The notes below the pieces were generated by a model, which saw only the letters and a list, made by a program, of their open reading frames with translations, searched no databases and was not told the origin of the DNA. A stretch of DNA of 64,000 nucleotides, from positions 1,612,001 through 1,676,000 of the forward strand of contig OY829894.1 of NCBI GenBank assembly GCA_963691905.1. Reading direction: 5' to 3'. Source of the stretch: QGON01 sp963691905 (GTDB taxonomy: Bacteria > Pseudomonadota > Gammaproteobacteria > Chromatiales > Chromatiaceae). The stretch's first letter is position 1. The number at the start of each line of letters is the position of its first letter. This document shows positions 40,505 through 49,533 of this stretch, in pieces. The position numbers were made by a program, and so were the translations under genes.

Positions 40505-40783
40505 CTATCCCAAAGGCGGCCTAGTGGCCGTCACTATCATGGCCACCCACTGTCCCGCACTGGGATCCTTGCCGTAGTTTCGTCCTTCAGTACCTATATC
40601 CGAATAGCACCAGCGGGTGTTTTTTCCCTTCCGCCAGTGAGGCTTGGTCAGGCCGGTGAAGGAGAACACCGCGTCAAACTCCTCCATCAGTTCCGGAAAT
40701 TCCACACTGGTATCATAGTGGATGTTTATTACAAAAGAGAGGACATAGTCGAGTTGCTCGTAGGGCAGACGGTAACTCGTCAC
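40505..40783 (-). CDS. Hypothetical protein (92 aa)
   Basis: Begins MTSYRLPYEQLDYVLSFVIN. No signal peptide, and aromatic-rich (HWRKGKNTRWCYSDIGTEGR). It lies 53 bp upstream of the cNMP-binding gene on the same strand, so the two could be one transcript. The composition and GC-rich third positions fit the local chromosome. No family recognised; moderate confidence that it is a real gene. Confidence 0.45.
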   Translation of the reverse strand: MTSYRLPYEQLDYVLSFVINIHYDTSVEFPELMEEFDAVFSFTGLTKPHWRKGKNTRWCYSDIGTEGRNYGKDPSAGQWVAMIVTATRPPLG

Positions 40784-41138
40784 ACAGAAGAGCAGCCTGC
40801 CAAGCTCATATTCCTTTTTTTTGTTACGGTATTGTTACTGCAATGCCAGTATAATTGCCAAATTTCTAGTATGGGTATCTGTAGTGGAGCATGGATGGCC
40901 CCTTCTCGGGTGCGCTCATGCCATTTTTTCCCCTGTCAGCCTTGTCCAGTGCATTCGTGCATCGCTGCCGGGATTTTTTTTCAAGGGAAGGTTTGCGTGC
41001 TGCGTTCGGTTTCTTTATGGTATTTCTGCGCAAACCGTAAGGGTGATACCTGAACAGGCTGACTTTAGCCGCATTGATGGTGGAACCTGCCCAGACCACC
41101 GACGATAATAAATTAACGAATTCCTAAGGAGGAACCAA
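40784..41138. other. Divergent intergenic region before the aconitase operon
   Basis: 355 bp without a clear gene. There is a -10-like TATAAT at 40850-40855 but no -35 at a standard distance (TTGTTA at 40832 is 12 bp away and at 40821 is 23 bp away), so the promoter may need an activator. AAGGAGG at 41127-41133 is the aconitase ribosome-binding site. Confidence 0.5.
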
Positions 41139-43058
41139 ATGAAGCCTTTGAATTTGACGGAGAAAATCCTGCTCGACCACCTAGTTGACAGGAATGAACT
41201 GCCCGCGCCCGGTACTGTGATCAAGATCAGGGTGGACGAGGCCTTCACTCAGGACGCCACCGGCACCATGTGCATGCTGCAGCTGGAGGCGATGGGCATC
41301 AATCGGGTCAAGCCGCTCTCCGTCAACTTCGTCGACCACAGTATGTTGCAGGTCGGGTTTCGTAATCCGGACGACCACGAATATCTGAAGACCGTGGCTC
41401 AAAAGTTGGGCATCGTCTACTCCCCGGCGGGAACCGGCATCTGTCACTTCCTTAACATCGAAAACTTCGTCAAACCCGGCATGACCGGCGTGGGCGCGGA
41501 CAGTCATACCGTGAACGCCGGTGGCTGCGGCGCCATCTTCATGGGCGCCGGCGGTTACGACGTAGCCTTGGCCATGGCCACCGGCGAGTACAGCATGCCG
41601 ATGCCCAAAGTGGTCAAGGTCAACCTCACCGGTTCAATACAGCCCGGCGTAATGGCCATGGATGTCATCCTTAAGATGCTGGAGATTAATGGCGTCAAGG
41701 GCGGCAAGGGCACCATCTTCGAATATTCCGGCACGGGTGTAGCCAGCCTCTCCCTCACTGAACGGGCCACCATTACCAATATGGGCGCCGAGATGGGCGC
41801 CACCACCTCCATCTTCCCCAGCGACGAACGCACCCAGGCGTTCCTTGAGGAGCGTGGACGCGGCCAGGACTACCAGCCGCTGGCGGCTGACGAGGGAGCC
41901 GAGTACGAGCACGTCATCGATATCGACCTCTCCGCCCTGGAGCCGCTGATCGCCATCTACCCCTCTCCCGGCAACGTGCAGAAGGTGTCAGACCACGCCG
42001 GCGCCAAGATCAACCAGGTCTCGGTAGGCAGCTGCACCAACAGCTCCTATGAGAACATCGCCTCCTTCGCCGAGTTGCTGAAGGGCAAGCGCGTCTCTGT
42101 GGACACCCTGCTCTACCCCGGCTCCCGCTCCGTGGCCATGCAGCTCGCCGATTCCGGTTACATGACCTCACTGCTTCACTCTGGGGTACGCATCCAGGAT
42201 AACGGCTGCGGCGCCTGCATCGGTCAGGGCGGTTCCCCGGTGAGCAAGGGCATCTCCCTGCGCACCTTCAACCGCAACTTCCCCAAGCGATCAGGCACCG
42301 CTGACGCTGAGGTTCATCTGGTCAGCCCATTGGTGGCGGCAGCCAGCGCCATCACCGGCGAGATCACGATCCCTCAAGGGGATGTGGAGATCAAACAAAC
42401 ACCGGCGATCCTGGATATGGAATCCTTCATCATGCCCCTGCCCCAGGAAGAGGCGGAGAAAGTAGAAGTCATCCGCGGCCCCAACATCATGGCCCTGCCG
42501 AATTTCGACCCGCTGCCCGACACCCTGAAAGGCGAGGTTCTGCTGAAGCTGGGGGACAACATCAGCACCGATGACATCCAGCCCGCAGGCACCTTTCTGC
42601 CGTTGCGCTCCAACGTCAAGGAGTACGCCATGCAGGCCACCTTCAACCCGGTGGACCCGAGCTTCTCCGCCCGCGCCTGCGAACATCGCGATGCCGGTGG
42701 TCATGGCATCATCGTCGGTGGCGAGAACTACGGTCAGGGCAGTTCCCGCGAGCATGCGGCGCTCTGCCCCCGTTGGCTAGGCATTCGCGCCGTGGTGGTC
42801 TCACAGTTTGCCCGCATCCATGTGGCCAATCTGGTCAACTTCGGTATCGTGCCACTGACCTTCGCCAATGAGGCGGATTACGCGAAGATCAACCAGGGTG
42901 ATACTGTCTCCATTGATGTCTCCAACCTTGAAGGGGATCTCTTTCTGGAGGTCAACGGCGAGCGGCTTCCGCTAAACCCGGCCTTCGAACCTGGTGACGT
43001 CGCACCCCTGAAGGCCGGCGGCTCACTGCCCCTGTTTAAATCAACCTATAAAGGCTAA
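41139..43058 (+). CDS. Aconitate hydratase, Aquifex-type
   Basis: 639 aa; converts citrate to isocitrate in the TCA cycle using a 4Fe-4S cluster. The three cluster cysteines are visible in VSVGSCTNSSYENIASF (about residue 300) and NGCGACIGQGGSP (two Cys, about 365). The swivel domain begins at about 480 (KLGDNISTDDIQPAGTFLP) and has GGENYGQGSSREHAALCPRW. The length is clearly below AcnA (about 890 aa) and matches the shorter subgroup annotated as putative or Aquifex-type aconitase. The strong AAGGAGG lies 5 bp before ATG. Six bp separate it from pntA, so the three genes 41139-46063 form an operon. Confidence 0.93.
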   Translation: MKPLNLTEKILLDHLVDRNELPAPGTVIKIRVDEAFTQDATGTMCMLQLEAMGINRVKPLSVNFVDHSMLQVGFRNPDDHEYLKTVAQKLGIVYSPAGTGICHFLNIENFVKPGMTGVGADSHTVNAGGCGAIFMGAGGYDVALAMATGEYSMPMPKVVKVNLTGSIQPGVMAMDVILKMLEINGVKGGKGTIFEYSGTGVASLSLTERATITNMGAEMGATTSIFPSDERTQAFLEERGRGQDYQPLAADEGAEYEHVIDIDLSALEPLIAIYPSPGNVQKVSDHAGAKINQVSVGSCTNSSYENIASFAELLKGKRVSVDTLLYPGSRSVAMQLADSGYMTSLLHSGVRIQDNGCGACIGQGGSPVSKGISLRTFNRNFPKRSGTADAEVHLVSPLVAAASAITGEITIPQGDVEIKQTPAILDMESFIMPLPQEEAEKVEVIRGPNIMALPNFDPLPDTLKGEVLLKLGDNISTDDIQPAGTFLPLRSNVKEYAMQATFNPVDPSFSARACEHRDAGGHGIIVGGENYGQGSSREHAALCPRWLGIRAVVVSQFARIHVANLVNFGIVPLTFANEADYAKINQGDTVSIDVSNLEGDLFLEVNGERLPLNPAFEPGDVAPLKAGGSLPLFKSTYKG

Positions 43059-43064
43059 GCAATC

Positions 43065-44633
43065 ATGGCGATGAAGATTGGTATCCCGAAAGAGTGCCAC
43101 GAAGGGGAGCAACGGGTTGCTGCCACCCCCGAGACTGCTGAGCGGCTGCAGAAGCTGGGCTTCTCGGTGGCCATCCAGGCGGGTGCCGGAGCTGAGGCAA
43201 ACTTCAGCGACGATGCCTTCCGTGAGGCGGGCGTTGAGATCGTGGATGAGGCCAAGACCCTGTGGGCCGAGTCCGACATCGTACTCAAAGTGCGCGCCCC
43301 GGATATCGATTGTCCAACTTGCCGGGACGAGACAGTGCTGTTGCGCGAGGGTGGCACCCTCATCAGCTTCATCTGGCCGGCCCAGAACGAGGAGCTGATG
43401 CAGAAGCTGGCCGCACGCAAGGCCACAGTGCTGGCCATGGACAGTGTTCCCCGCATCTCCCGCGCACAGAAACTGGACGCACTCAGTTCCATGGCCAACA
43501 TCGCCGGTTACCGCGCCGTGGTGGAAGCAGCCAACCAGTTTGGCCGCTTCTTCACCGGCCAAGTGACCGCTGCAGGCAAGGTGCCGCCAGCTAAGGTCAT
43601 GGTCATCGGTGCCGGCGTAGCCGGTCTGGCCGCCATCGGCGCGGCTGGCTCCATGGGCGCTATCGTACGCGCCTTCGACACCCGCCCTGAGGTCAAGGAG
43701 CAGGTGGAGAGCATGGGCGCCGAGTTCCTGATGCTGGAATTCGAGGAGGAGGAGGACGGATCTCCGGGAACCGGCTATGCCAAGACCATGAGCAAGGAGT
43801 TCATTGAGGCGGAGATGAAGCTGTTTGCCGAGCAGGCAATGGATGTGGACATCATCATCACCACCGCCCTGATCCCCGGCAAACCAGCCCCTGAGCTGAT
43901 CACTTCCGGCATGGTCGAATCGATGAAGGACGGCAGTGTTATCGTCGATCTGGCCGCCGAGCAGGGCGGCAACTGTGCCCTGACGGAACCGGGTAAGGTG
44001 GTGGTGAAGCACGGTGTCACCCTCATAGGCTACACAGATTTGCCCAGCCGCCTGGCGACGCAATCGAGCCAGCTCTACGGCACCAACCTGCGGCATCTGC
44101 TGACCGATCTGACCCCTGAGAAGGATGGTCAGATCGTGGTGGATATGGAAGACGACGTTATCCGCGGCGCCACGGTTATCAAGGATGGCGAGATCACCTG
44201 GCCACCACCACAGATCAAAGTCTCAGCTGCCCCTGCCCCCAAACCGGCAACTGCAGCCCCGCCGCAGCCGGTGGAAGAAGAGGTGAAAAAGAGTGGCTGG
44301 GTCGGCGCCGTCGGCCTTGCCGTCGGTGTATTATTGCTGGCCGCTCTGGGCCAGGTCTCTCCGCCGGAGTTCCTGTCGCACCTCACCGTATTCGTATTGG
44401 CATGCTTCATCGGCTATATGGTGATCTGGAACGTCACCCCCGCCCTGCATACACCGCTGATGTCCGTAACCAACGCTATCAGCGGCATCATCGTCATTGG
44501 CGCCATGCTGCAGATATCCAGTTCGAGCGGGCTGGTGGTAATACTGGCGTTCGTCGCCGTCCTGATCGCAACCATCAACATCGCCGGCGGCTTCTGGGTC
44601 ACCCAGCGCATGTTGAAGATGTTCCAGAAGTAG
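43065..44633 (+). CDS. pntA: NAD(P) transhydrogenase subunit alpha
   Basis: 522 aa, the E. coli-like full-length alpha subunit. The NAD(H)-binding domain I covers about residues 1-385: start MKIGIPKECHEGEQRVAATP, SRAQKLDALSSMANIAGYRA with the Gln/Asp of the interdomain loop, and the Rossmann loop GAGVAGLAAIGAAGSMGA (about 180). A Pro/Ala-rich linker (about 388-405) leads to four transmembrane helices at the C-terminus. With PntB it uses the proton gradient to reduce NADP+ with NADH at the inner membrane. Placement directly after aconitase suggests coordination of TCA flux with NADPH supply. Confidence 0.96.
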   Translation: MAMKIGIPKECHEGEQRVAATPETAERLQKLGFSVAIQAGAGAEANFSDDAFREAGVEIVDEAKTLWAESDIVLKVRAPDIDCPTCRDETVLLREGGTLISFIWPAQNEELMQKLAARKATVLAMDSVPRISRAQKLDALSSMANIAGYRAVVEAANQFGRFFTGQVTAAGKVPPAKVMVIGAGVAGLAAIGAAGSMGAIVRAFDTRPEVKEQVESMGAEFLMLEFEEEEDGSPGTGYAKTMSKEFIEAEMKLFAEQAMDVDIIITTALIPGKPAPELITSGMVESMKDGSVIVDLAAEQGGNCALTEPGKVVVKHGVTLIGYTDLPSRLATQSSQLYGTNLRHLLTDLTPEKDGQIVVDMEDDVIRGATVIKDGEITWPPPQIKVSAAPAPKPATAAPPQPVEEEVKKSGWVGAVGLAVGVLLLAALGQVSPPEFLSHLTVFVLACFIGYMVIWNVTPALHTPLMSVTNAISGIIVIGAMLQISSSSGLVVILAFVAVLIATINIAGGFWVTQRMLKMFQK

Positions 44634-44644
44634 AGGTTTGATAG

Positions 44645-46063
44645 ATGACTTCAGGTATGCAAACAGCTTTTTACGTCGTTTCCGCCATCCTTTTCATTCT
44701 GGCTCTGGGTGGCTTGAGTAACCCGGAAACAGCCCGGCGTGGCAACGCCTACGGCATCACCGGCATGGCTCTGGCCCTGATCGCTACCATCTTTATGGGT
44801 GATCAGGTCCACGGCGACGGTTACACCTGGCTGGCAGCGGCCATGATCATCGGCGCCAGCATCGGTCTCTTCCTCGCCATCAAGGTGCAGATGACCGAGA
44901 TGCCGGAACTGGTGGCCATGCTCCACAGCTTCGTCGGTATGGCGGCAGTGCTGGTCGGTTTTGCCGGCTATTTCGGTCCGGCAGAGGATCCGGTCCACGC
45001 CCTCACCGGCGCGGCATCGATCATCCACGAAATCGAGATCTACATCGGCGTTCTGATCGGTGCGATCACCTTCACCGGCTCCGTAGTCGCCTTTGGCAAG
45101 CTCAAGGGAATTATCACCAGCAAACCTCTGATGCTGCCGGCGCGTCACTGGCTCAATCTTGGGTTGGGCATTGCCACCATCTTTCTCGCGACCCTCTTCG
45201 TCGGCGGCGAGCACAGCAGCATGGCCATTACCGCACTGGTCATCATGACCCTTATCGCCTTTGTCTTCGGTGTGCATATGGTGATGGCCATCGGCGGCGC
45301 CGACATGCCGGTCGTGGTCTCCATGCTCAACAGCTACTCGGGTTGGGCGGCGGCGGCCACCGGCTTCATGCTGAACAATGACCTGCTGATCGTTACCGGC
45401 GCTTTGGTAGGCTCCAGCGGCGCCATCCTCTCCTACATCATGTGTCGCGCCATGAACCGCAAGTTCCTGGCGGTAATCGCCGGTGGTTTCGGTACAGCGG
45501 GTGGCACGGTGGCTCCGTCGGGAGACGGCGAGCAACAGGAGTACTCCCCCGAGACCTCCGCCGATGAAACGGCCGAGATACTGAACAATGCCAAGGAGGT
45601 GGTCATAGTACCCGGCTACGGCATGGCTGTGGCTCAAGCCCAGCACACCATCAACGATATCACGCGCAAACTGCGCGCCAAGGATATCAACGTGCGCTTC
45701 GCCATCCATCCGGTTGCGGGCCGCATGCCGGGCCACATGAACGTGTTGCTGGCCGAGGCCAAGGTACCCTACGACATCGTGCTGGAGATGGATGAAATCA
45801 ACGAGGATCTTCCCAAGGTAGATGTGGTGCTGGTAATCGGCGCCAATGATATCGTCAACCCCAGTGCCCTGGACGATCCCAACAGCCCCATCGCCGGCAT
45901 GCCGGTACTGGAAGTCTGGAACGCGAGTTCCGTGGTGGTGATGAAGCGCGGCAGGGGCGTCGGTTATGCCGGCGTGGACAACCCGCTGTTCTTCAGGGAC
46001 AACACCCGTATGCTCTATGGTGACGCCAAGGCAAGTGTCGACGCCATCCTGGGTAATATCTAG
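44645..46063 (+). CDS. pntB: NAD(P) transhydrogenase subunit beta
   Basis: 472 aa. The first ~270 residues form about nine transmembrane helices (domain II), including EIEIYIGVLIGAITFTGSVV and GGADMPVVVSMLNSYSGWAA. The cytoplasmic NADP(H)-binding domain III follows a linker (about 285): VIVPGYGMAVAQAQ, FAIHPVAGRMPGHMNVLLAE and GANDIVNP. Eleven bp after pntA with TAGAGG as ribosome-binding site. Length and motifs are normal. Last gene before the terminator at 46112. Confidence 0.96.
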   Translation: MTSGMQTAFYVVSAILFILALGGLSNPETARRGNAYGITGMALALIATIFMGDQVHGDGYTWLAAAMIIGASIGLFLAIKVQMTEMPELVAMLHSFVGMAAVLVGFAGYFGPAEDPVHALTGAASIIHEIEIYIGVLIGAITFTGSVVAFGKLKGIITSKPLMLPARHWLNLGLGIATIFLATLFVGGEHSSMAITALVIMTLIAFVFGVHMVMAIGGADMPVVVSMLNSYSGWAAAATGFMLNNDLLIVTGALVGSSGAILSYIMCRAMNRKFLAVIAGGFGTAGGTVAPSGDGEQQEYSPETSADETAEILNNAKEVVIVPGYGMAVAQAQHTINDITRKLRAKDINVRFAIHPVAGRMPGHMNVLLAEAKVPYDIVLEMDEINEDLPKVDVVLVIGANDIVNPSALDDPNSPIAGMPVLEVWNASSVVVMKRGRGVGYAGVDNPLFFRDNTRMLYGDAKASVDAILGNI

Positions 46064-46111
46064 AAGGTTGTCGGAAACCCGACAGCCTCCTAAGCCTATG
46101 GATATCTCTTT

Positions 46112-46149
46112 AGCCCTCTCCTCAAAATTCTCAGGGAGAGGGCTTTATA
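46112..46149 (+). terminator. Rho-independent terminator after pntB
   Basis: Stem AGCCCTCTCC / GGAGAGGGCT (46112-46121 and 46135-46144) with a 13-base loop followed by TTTATAA. It ends the aconitase-pntAB operon. Confidence 0.75.
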
Positions 46150-46300
46150 AAGCTGAGTTGAGCAGCTTGCCTGCTCAAACGAAACTTATGCCCTGTGGGT
46201 ATAAAGGGACGCCACGGCGCATCAATGCGCCGAACAGGCGGCTGTTTCAGAAATTGAGCCGTTTCAATAATCCACTCTGCACTGATTGAAGGAGCACCTT

Positions 46301-47287
46301 ATGGCCAAAGCCCCCGTTCGAGTTGCCGTTACCGGCGCCGCAGGCCAGATTGGTTACGCACTGCTGTTCCGTATTGCCGCCGGCGAGATGCTGGGCAAGG
46401 ACCAGCCTGTCATCCTGCATTTACTGGAAGTGCCGCACGAACGCGCACAACAGGCGCTCAAAGGCGTCATGATGGAACTGGAAGACTGCGCTTCCCCCTT
46501 GCTGGCAGGCATGATCGGTACTGATGATCCCAAAACAGCCTTCAAGGACGCTGACTATGCCTTGTTGGTTGGCGCCATGCCACGTGGTCCTGGTATGGAA
46601 CGCAAGGATCTGTTGCTGAAAAACGCCACGATCTTTATGGAGCAGGGCAGAGCATTGGATGAGGTGGCGTCGCGCAACATCCGCGTGACCATCGTCGGCA
46701 ATCCCGCCAACACCAACGGACTGATCACCATGAACTCGGCGAAGAGCCTGGCACGGGAAAACTTCAGTTCGATGATGCGCCTGGATCTCCATCGGGCTAT
46801 CTCCATGCTCGCCAGCAAGGCCGGCGAGCCGGTGGACTCCGTCGAGCGGATGGCACTCTGGGGCAACCACTCTCCAGCCATGTATCCCGACATCCGCTTC
46901 GCTACCATCGCGGGTCAGAAAGCATCCACGCGAATCGACGAGACATGGTACAGAGACGAGTTTATTCCCAATGTCGGCAAGCGGGGAGCCGCCGTCATCA
47001 AGGCACGTGGCCTCTCCTCCGCCGCATCGGCCGCTAACGCCATCATCGCCCACAATCGCGACTGGACGCTGGGTTCTTCTGGGCGCTGGGTCTCCATGGG
47101 AGTCGCCTCTGATGGTTCTTACGGCATCCCGGAAGGCCTGTTTTACGGTATGCCCTGTACTTGTGACCAAGGCAAATGGGAGGTGGTTAAAGGGCTTGAT
47201 ATCGACCCCTACTCCCGCCAGATGATGGATCGGTCACTGGCCGAGCTCCAGAAGGAGCGCGACGCCGTCAAGCATCTGTTTGCCTGA
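46301..47287 (+). CDS. mdh: Malate dehydrogenase
   Basis: 328 aa. ATG 46301 is chosen because GAAGGAGC lies 6 bp before it; an earlier in-frame start at 46286 is not needed. NAD-binding GAAGQIGYALLFRIA, the substrate loop PRGPGMERKDLL with its Arg residues, NPANTNGLI, MRLDLHRAIS (Asp-Arg pair) and catalytic His in WGNHSPAMYPD. This is the cytosolic-type Mdh group of about 326 aa found in many proteobacteria. It reversibly oxidises malate to oxaloacetate with NAD+. In MRLDLHRA the usual LDHNRA reads LDLHRA. It has its own ribosome-binding site and lies beyond the terminator, so it is probably transcribed separately. Confidence 0.95.
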   Translation: MAKAPVRVAVTGAAGQIGYALLFRIAAGEMLGKDQPVILHLLEVPHERAQQALKGVMMELEDCASPLLAGMIGTDDPKTAFKDADYALLVGAMPRGPGMERKDLLLKNATIFMEQGRALDEVASRNIRVTIVGNPANTNGLITMNSAKSLARENFSSMMRLDLHRAISMLASKAGEPVDSVERMALWGNHSPAMYPDIRFATIAGQKASTRIDETWYRDEFIPNVGKRGAAVIKARGLSSAASAANAIIAHNRDWTLGSSGRWVSMGVASDGSYGIPEGLFYGMPCTCDQGKWEVVKGLDIDPYSRQMMDRSLAELQKERDAVKHLFA

Positions 47288-47961
47288 CAGGGTTTGACCG
47301 GTTACATTGCTGGTCCAGAACGACGAGAACCGCTTCCAGCGCATTCTGAGTCTTCATGCTCAGTAAATTATCACTAACCAGTGACCGCCCGGAAACGCTG
47401 TTTTTACCACGAAGAACACGAAGAGAATTCATGGTTAATCAATCTCTTACCTTCGTGTTCTTCGTGGTTAGGTATGACTTTTCGGACAGGTACCAGAGCC
47501 TGTTAACCGCTACCTTGCCCAGCAACATCAGCTGACATTTACTGGTCAGCCATCCTCAGCCCTTTACGGGATCTGCCGTAAACCAGAATATTGCAACGTT
47601 CACACTATTAATCCTACTGTTTCCACCCCACTTGCATATACCGTACAACCCTCACCCCGGCGGTAGTGTTGTAGCCGAAACATCTACATTGGTTGGTATA
47701 TAGGTCAAAAGCGTTTTATTACGTAGCCTTTCAATTAAGCGTTATCACTTGCTGAAAATTTGTGTTTAACGATGGCTCCAATGTTCAGGCAAGTTGGAGA
47801 AAGCTAATGGGATCAGGAGACTGGAATTGATCTGCCCCCATCAGTCGAAGCTCAATATGCTCTGCCATGAAGACACCAAAGTGTGATCGGTTAGAGTGTT
47901 CCAAGCACTGGACCTTCTTGGATTGTCGCCTGCAACACCAACTGCCAAGGCCAAGATCACT
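47288..47961. other. Long intergenic region between mdh and the polysaccharide locus
   Basis: About 670 bp with no convincing gene. It contains the 18-bp inverted repeat listed separately. GC content drops in the second half, as is usual for a promoter region, but I cannot name a promoter. Marks the border between central metabolism and the polysaccharide genes. Confidence 0.5.
47406..47468. repeat. Perfect 18-bp inverted repeat
   Basis: ACCACGAAGAACACGAAG at 47406-47423 and its exact complement at 47451-47468, with a 27-base loop. The motif recurs in intergenic DNA of many proteobacteria (from memory), so it is probably a REP/MITE-like unit. It could also act as a terminator for mdh, though no T-run follows. 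Confidence 0.8.
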
Positions 47962-49149
47962 ATGCGATCACCTGAAAAGATGAAATTATCCATATTGGGC
48001 ACACGCGGCATTCCAGCCAAACACGGCGGCTTCGAAACCTTTGCCGAGAGGCTCGCACTCTATCTCACGGAGCGTGGGTGGGAAGTAACGGTCTATTGCC
48101 AGTTGGATGGTGCCGGCCAGACTTATGAAGATACATGGAGAGGCGTTAGACGGGTGAATATCCCCGTCAAGTTGAATGGTGCGATCGGCACAATATTGTT
48201 CGATTGGAAATCAACACTGCATGCTACCGGCGAGGATTCTCTCAAACTGACTCTGGGTTACAACACAGCTGTATTTTCTCTCCTCTACCGTCTGAGGGGG
48301 AGAACGAATCTGTTCAATATGGACGGAATCGAATGGAAGCGCCCGAAATGGTCGCTGCCTGAAAAGATTTGGCTGATGATGAATGAGGTGTGTGGCTGCT
48401 ACCTGGGCAATCACCTGATCGCGGATCATCCTGGTATCAAACGCCACCTCGAAACCCGGGTCTCCAGTGAGAAGATCTCGGTACTCCTCTACGGCAGCGA
48501 CGCGCTCAAAGAAGCCTCCAGGGAAATGCTGGACCGATTTGGGGTCGAGCCGGGAAAATATGCGCTTCTGGTCGCCCGGCCGGAACCGGAAAATTCGATC
48601 CTGGAAACGGTACGCGCCTTTTCCGCATCAGCGTCCGGCATGAAACTGGTAGTACTTGGAAACTATTATCCAGACGGCATTCCCTACCACAAAGCCGTCC
48701 TGGATGCGGCCAGCGACCAGGTTATCTTTCCAGGTGCCGTCTACGAGCCGGAAGTGATTAACGCACTGCGCTTCTACTGCGGGTTCTATATCCATGGCCA
48801 TACGGTGGGCGGAACCAATCCTTCCCTGGTAGAGGCGTTGGGGGCGAAATCCCCGGTACTGGCCCATGACAACCAGTTCAATCGCTGGGTGGCAGGGGAC
48901 GGAGCCACCTATTTCCGTGACGAAGCAGAATGCCGGGACCAAATTGCAGACCTGGTCGGCGACCAGGCGAAACTGAAAGAGATGGCAACATCGAGCCGTC
49001 TTCGCCATCAGGAGGCATTCACGTGGCCTGCTGTCCTCGGCGCCTACGAGAGTCTGCTTCGATCCTGGGCATACGGTCCGGCATCCCAATCGTCTTCAGT
49101 CCCATCCAGGGTTCAGTGGGCGAAACCTTTACAGGAGAATGAAGAGTAA
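47962..49149 (+). CDS. Glycosyltransferase, DUF1972/GT4-like
   Basis: About 395 aa. Starts possible at ATG 47962 or ATG 47980; the latter gives the family N-terminus MKLSILGTRGIPAKHGGFET directly. The frame is open from GTG 47896 but without support. N-terminal domain GTRGIPA, GGFETFAERLALYL, then DWKSTLHA, LFNMDGIEWKRPKW and HLIADHPGIKRHL. C-terminal GT-B nucleotide-sugar region: ALLVARPEPENSI, HGHTVGGTNPSLVEALG with the acidic residue. Such enzymes add rhamnose or other sugars to a lipid-linked glycan in the cytoplasm. Probably the first gene of the polysaccharide locus. Confidence 0.9.
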   Translation: MRSPEKMKLSILGTRGIPAKHGGFETFAERLALYLTERGWEVTVYCQLDGAGQTYEDTWRGVRRVNIPVKLNGAIGTILFDWKSTLHATGEDSLKLTLGYNTAVFSLLYRLRGRTNLFNMDGIEWKRPKWSLPEKIWLMMNEVCGCYLGNHLIADHPGIKRHLETRVSSEKISVLLYGSDALKEASREMLDRFGVEPGKYALLVARPEPENSILETVRAFSASASGMKLVVLGNYYPDGIPYHKAVLDAASDQVIFPGAVYEPEVINALRFYCGFYIHGHTVGGTNPSLVEALGAKSPVLAHDNQFNRWVAGDGATYFRDEAECRDQIADLVGDQAKLKEMATSSRLRHQEAFTWPAVLGAYESLLRSWAYGPASQSSSVPSRVQWAKPLQENEE

Positions 49150-49533
49150 TAGACTGTAATTGGAGTCAAATTTGTCTATCCTGCTGGATATCAAATGAAG
49201 ATAAAAAGGCAGATTTGACTCCCTGAATGCCTTCCTCAATACCTGCGCGAAAACACGGGAACGGAGGATGTGCTGAGCGTAGCGATACGCATCTGTTGCG
49301 ATTGATGCGGTTCGTTATACTCACCACATCCTACACGTTACCTCAGTGTCAACCATACGCTGAAATAGATACAATCGAGTTTGGAAATTCCAAGACCTAA
49401 AATCCTGATCGATAATAGTAGTTGTAATATAGATTTGTTACGCTGGCCGTAACTTCGGCCAAAGGTGATTGAGACGACTGGCCGGATCCCAGCAGGACAC
49501 CAATAATAACTTGTGGGCATGTGGATCACTGAA
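49150..49533. other. Intergenic region upstream of the export genes
   Basis: About 380 bp, no gene. Holds the imperfect inverted repeat GGAGTCAAATTTG (49162-49174) / CAGATTTGACTCC (49210-49222; 12 of 13 match), 12 bp after the glycosyltransferase stop, which could be a terminator stem or an RNA structure. No clear promoter seen for the next gene. Confidence 0.5.

Noticed and set aside
40821..40855. Sigma-70 promoter before the aconitase gene (TATAAT at 40850)
   Set aside because: No -35 box at 16-18 bp; candidate TTGTTA boxes are 12 and 23 bp away. Mentioned only as intergenic content.
43041..45736. Long minus-strand frames opposite pntA and pntB (e.g. 351 and 361 codons)
   Set aside because: Antisense shadows in GC-rich coding DNA; low-complexity His/Gly/Asp-rich products, no start signals.
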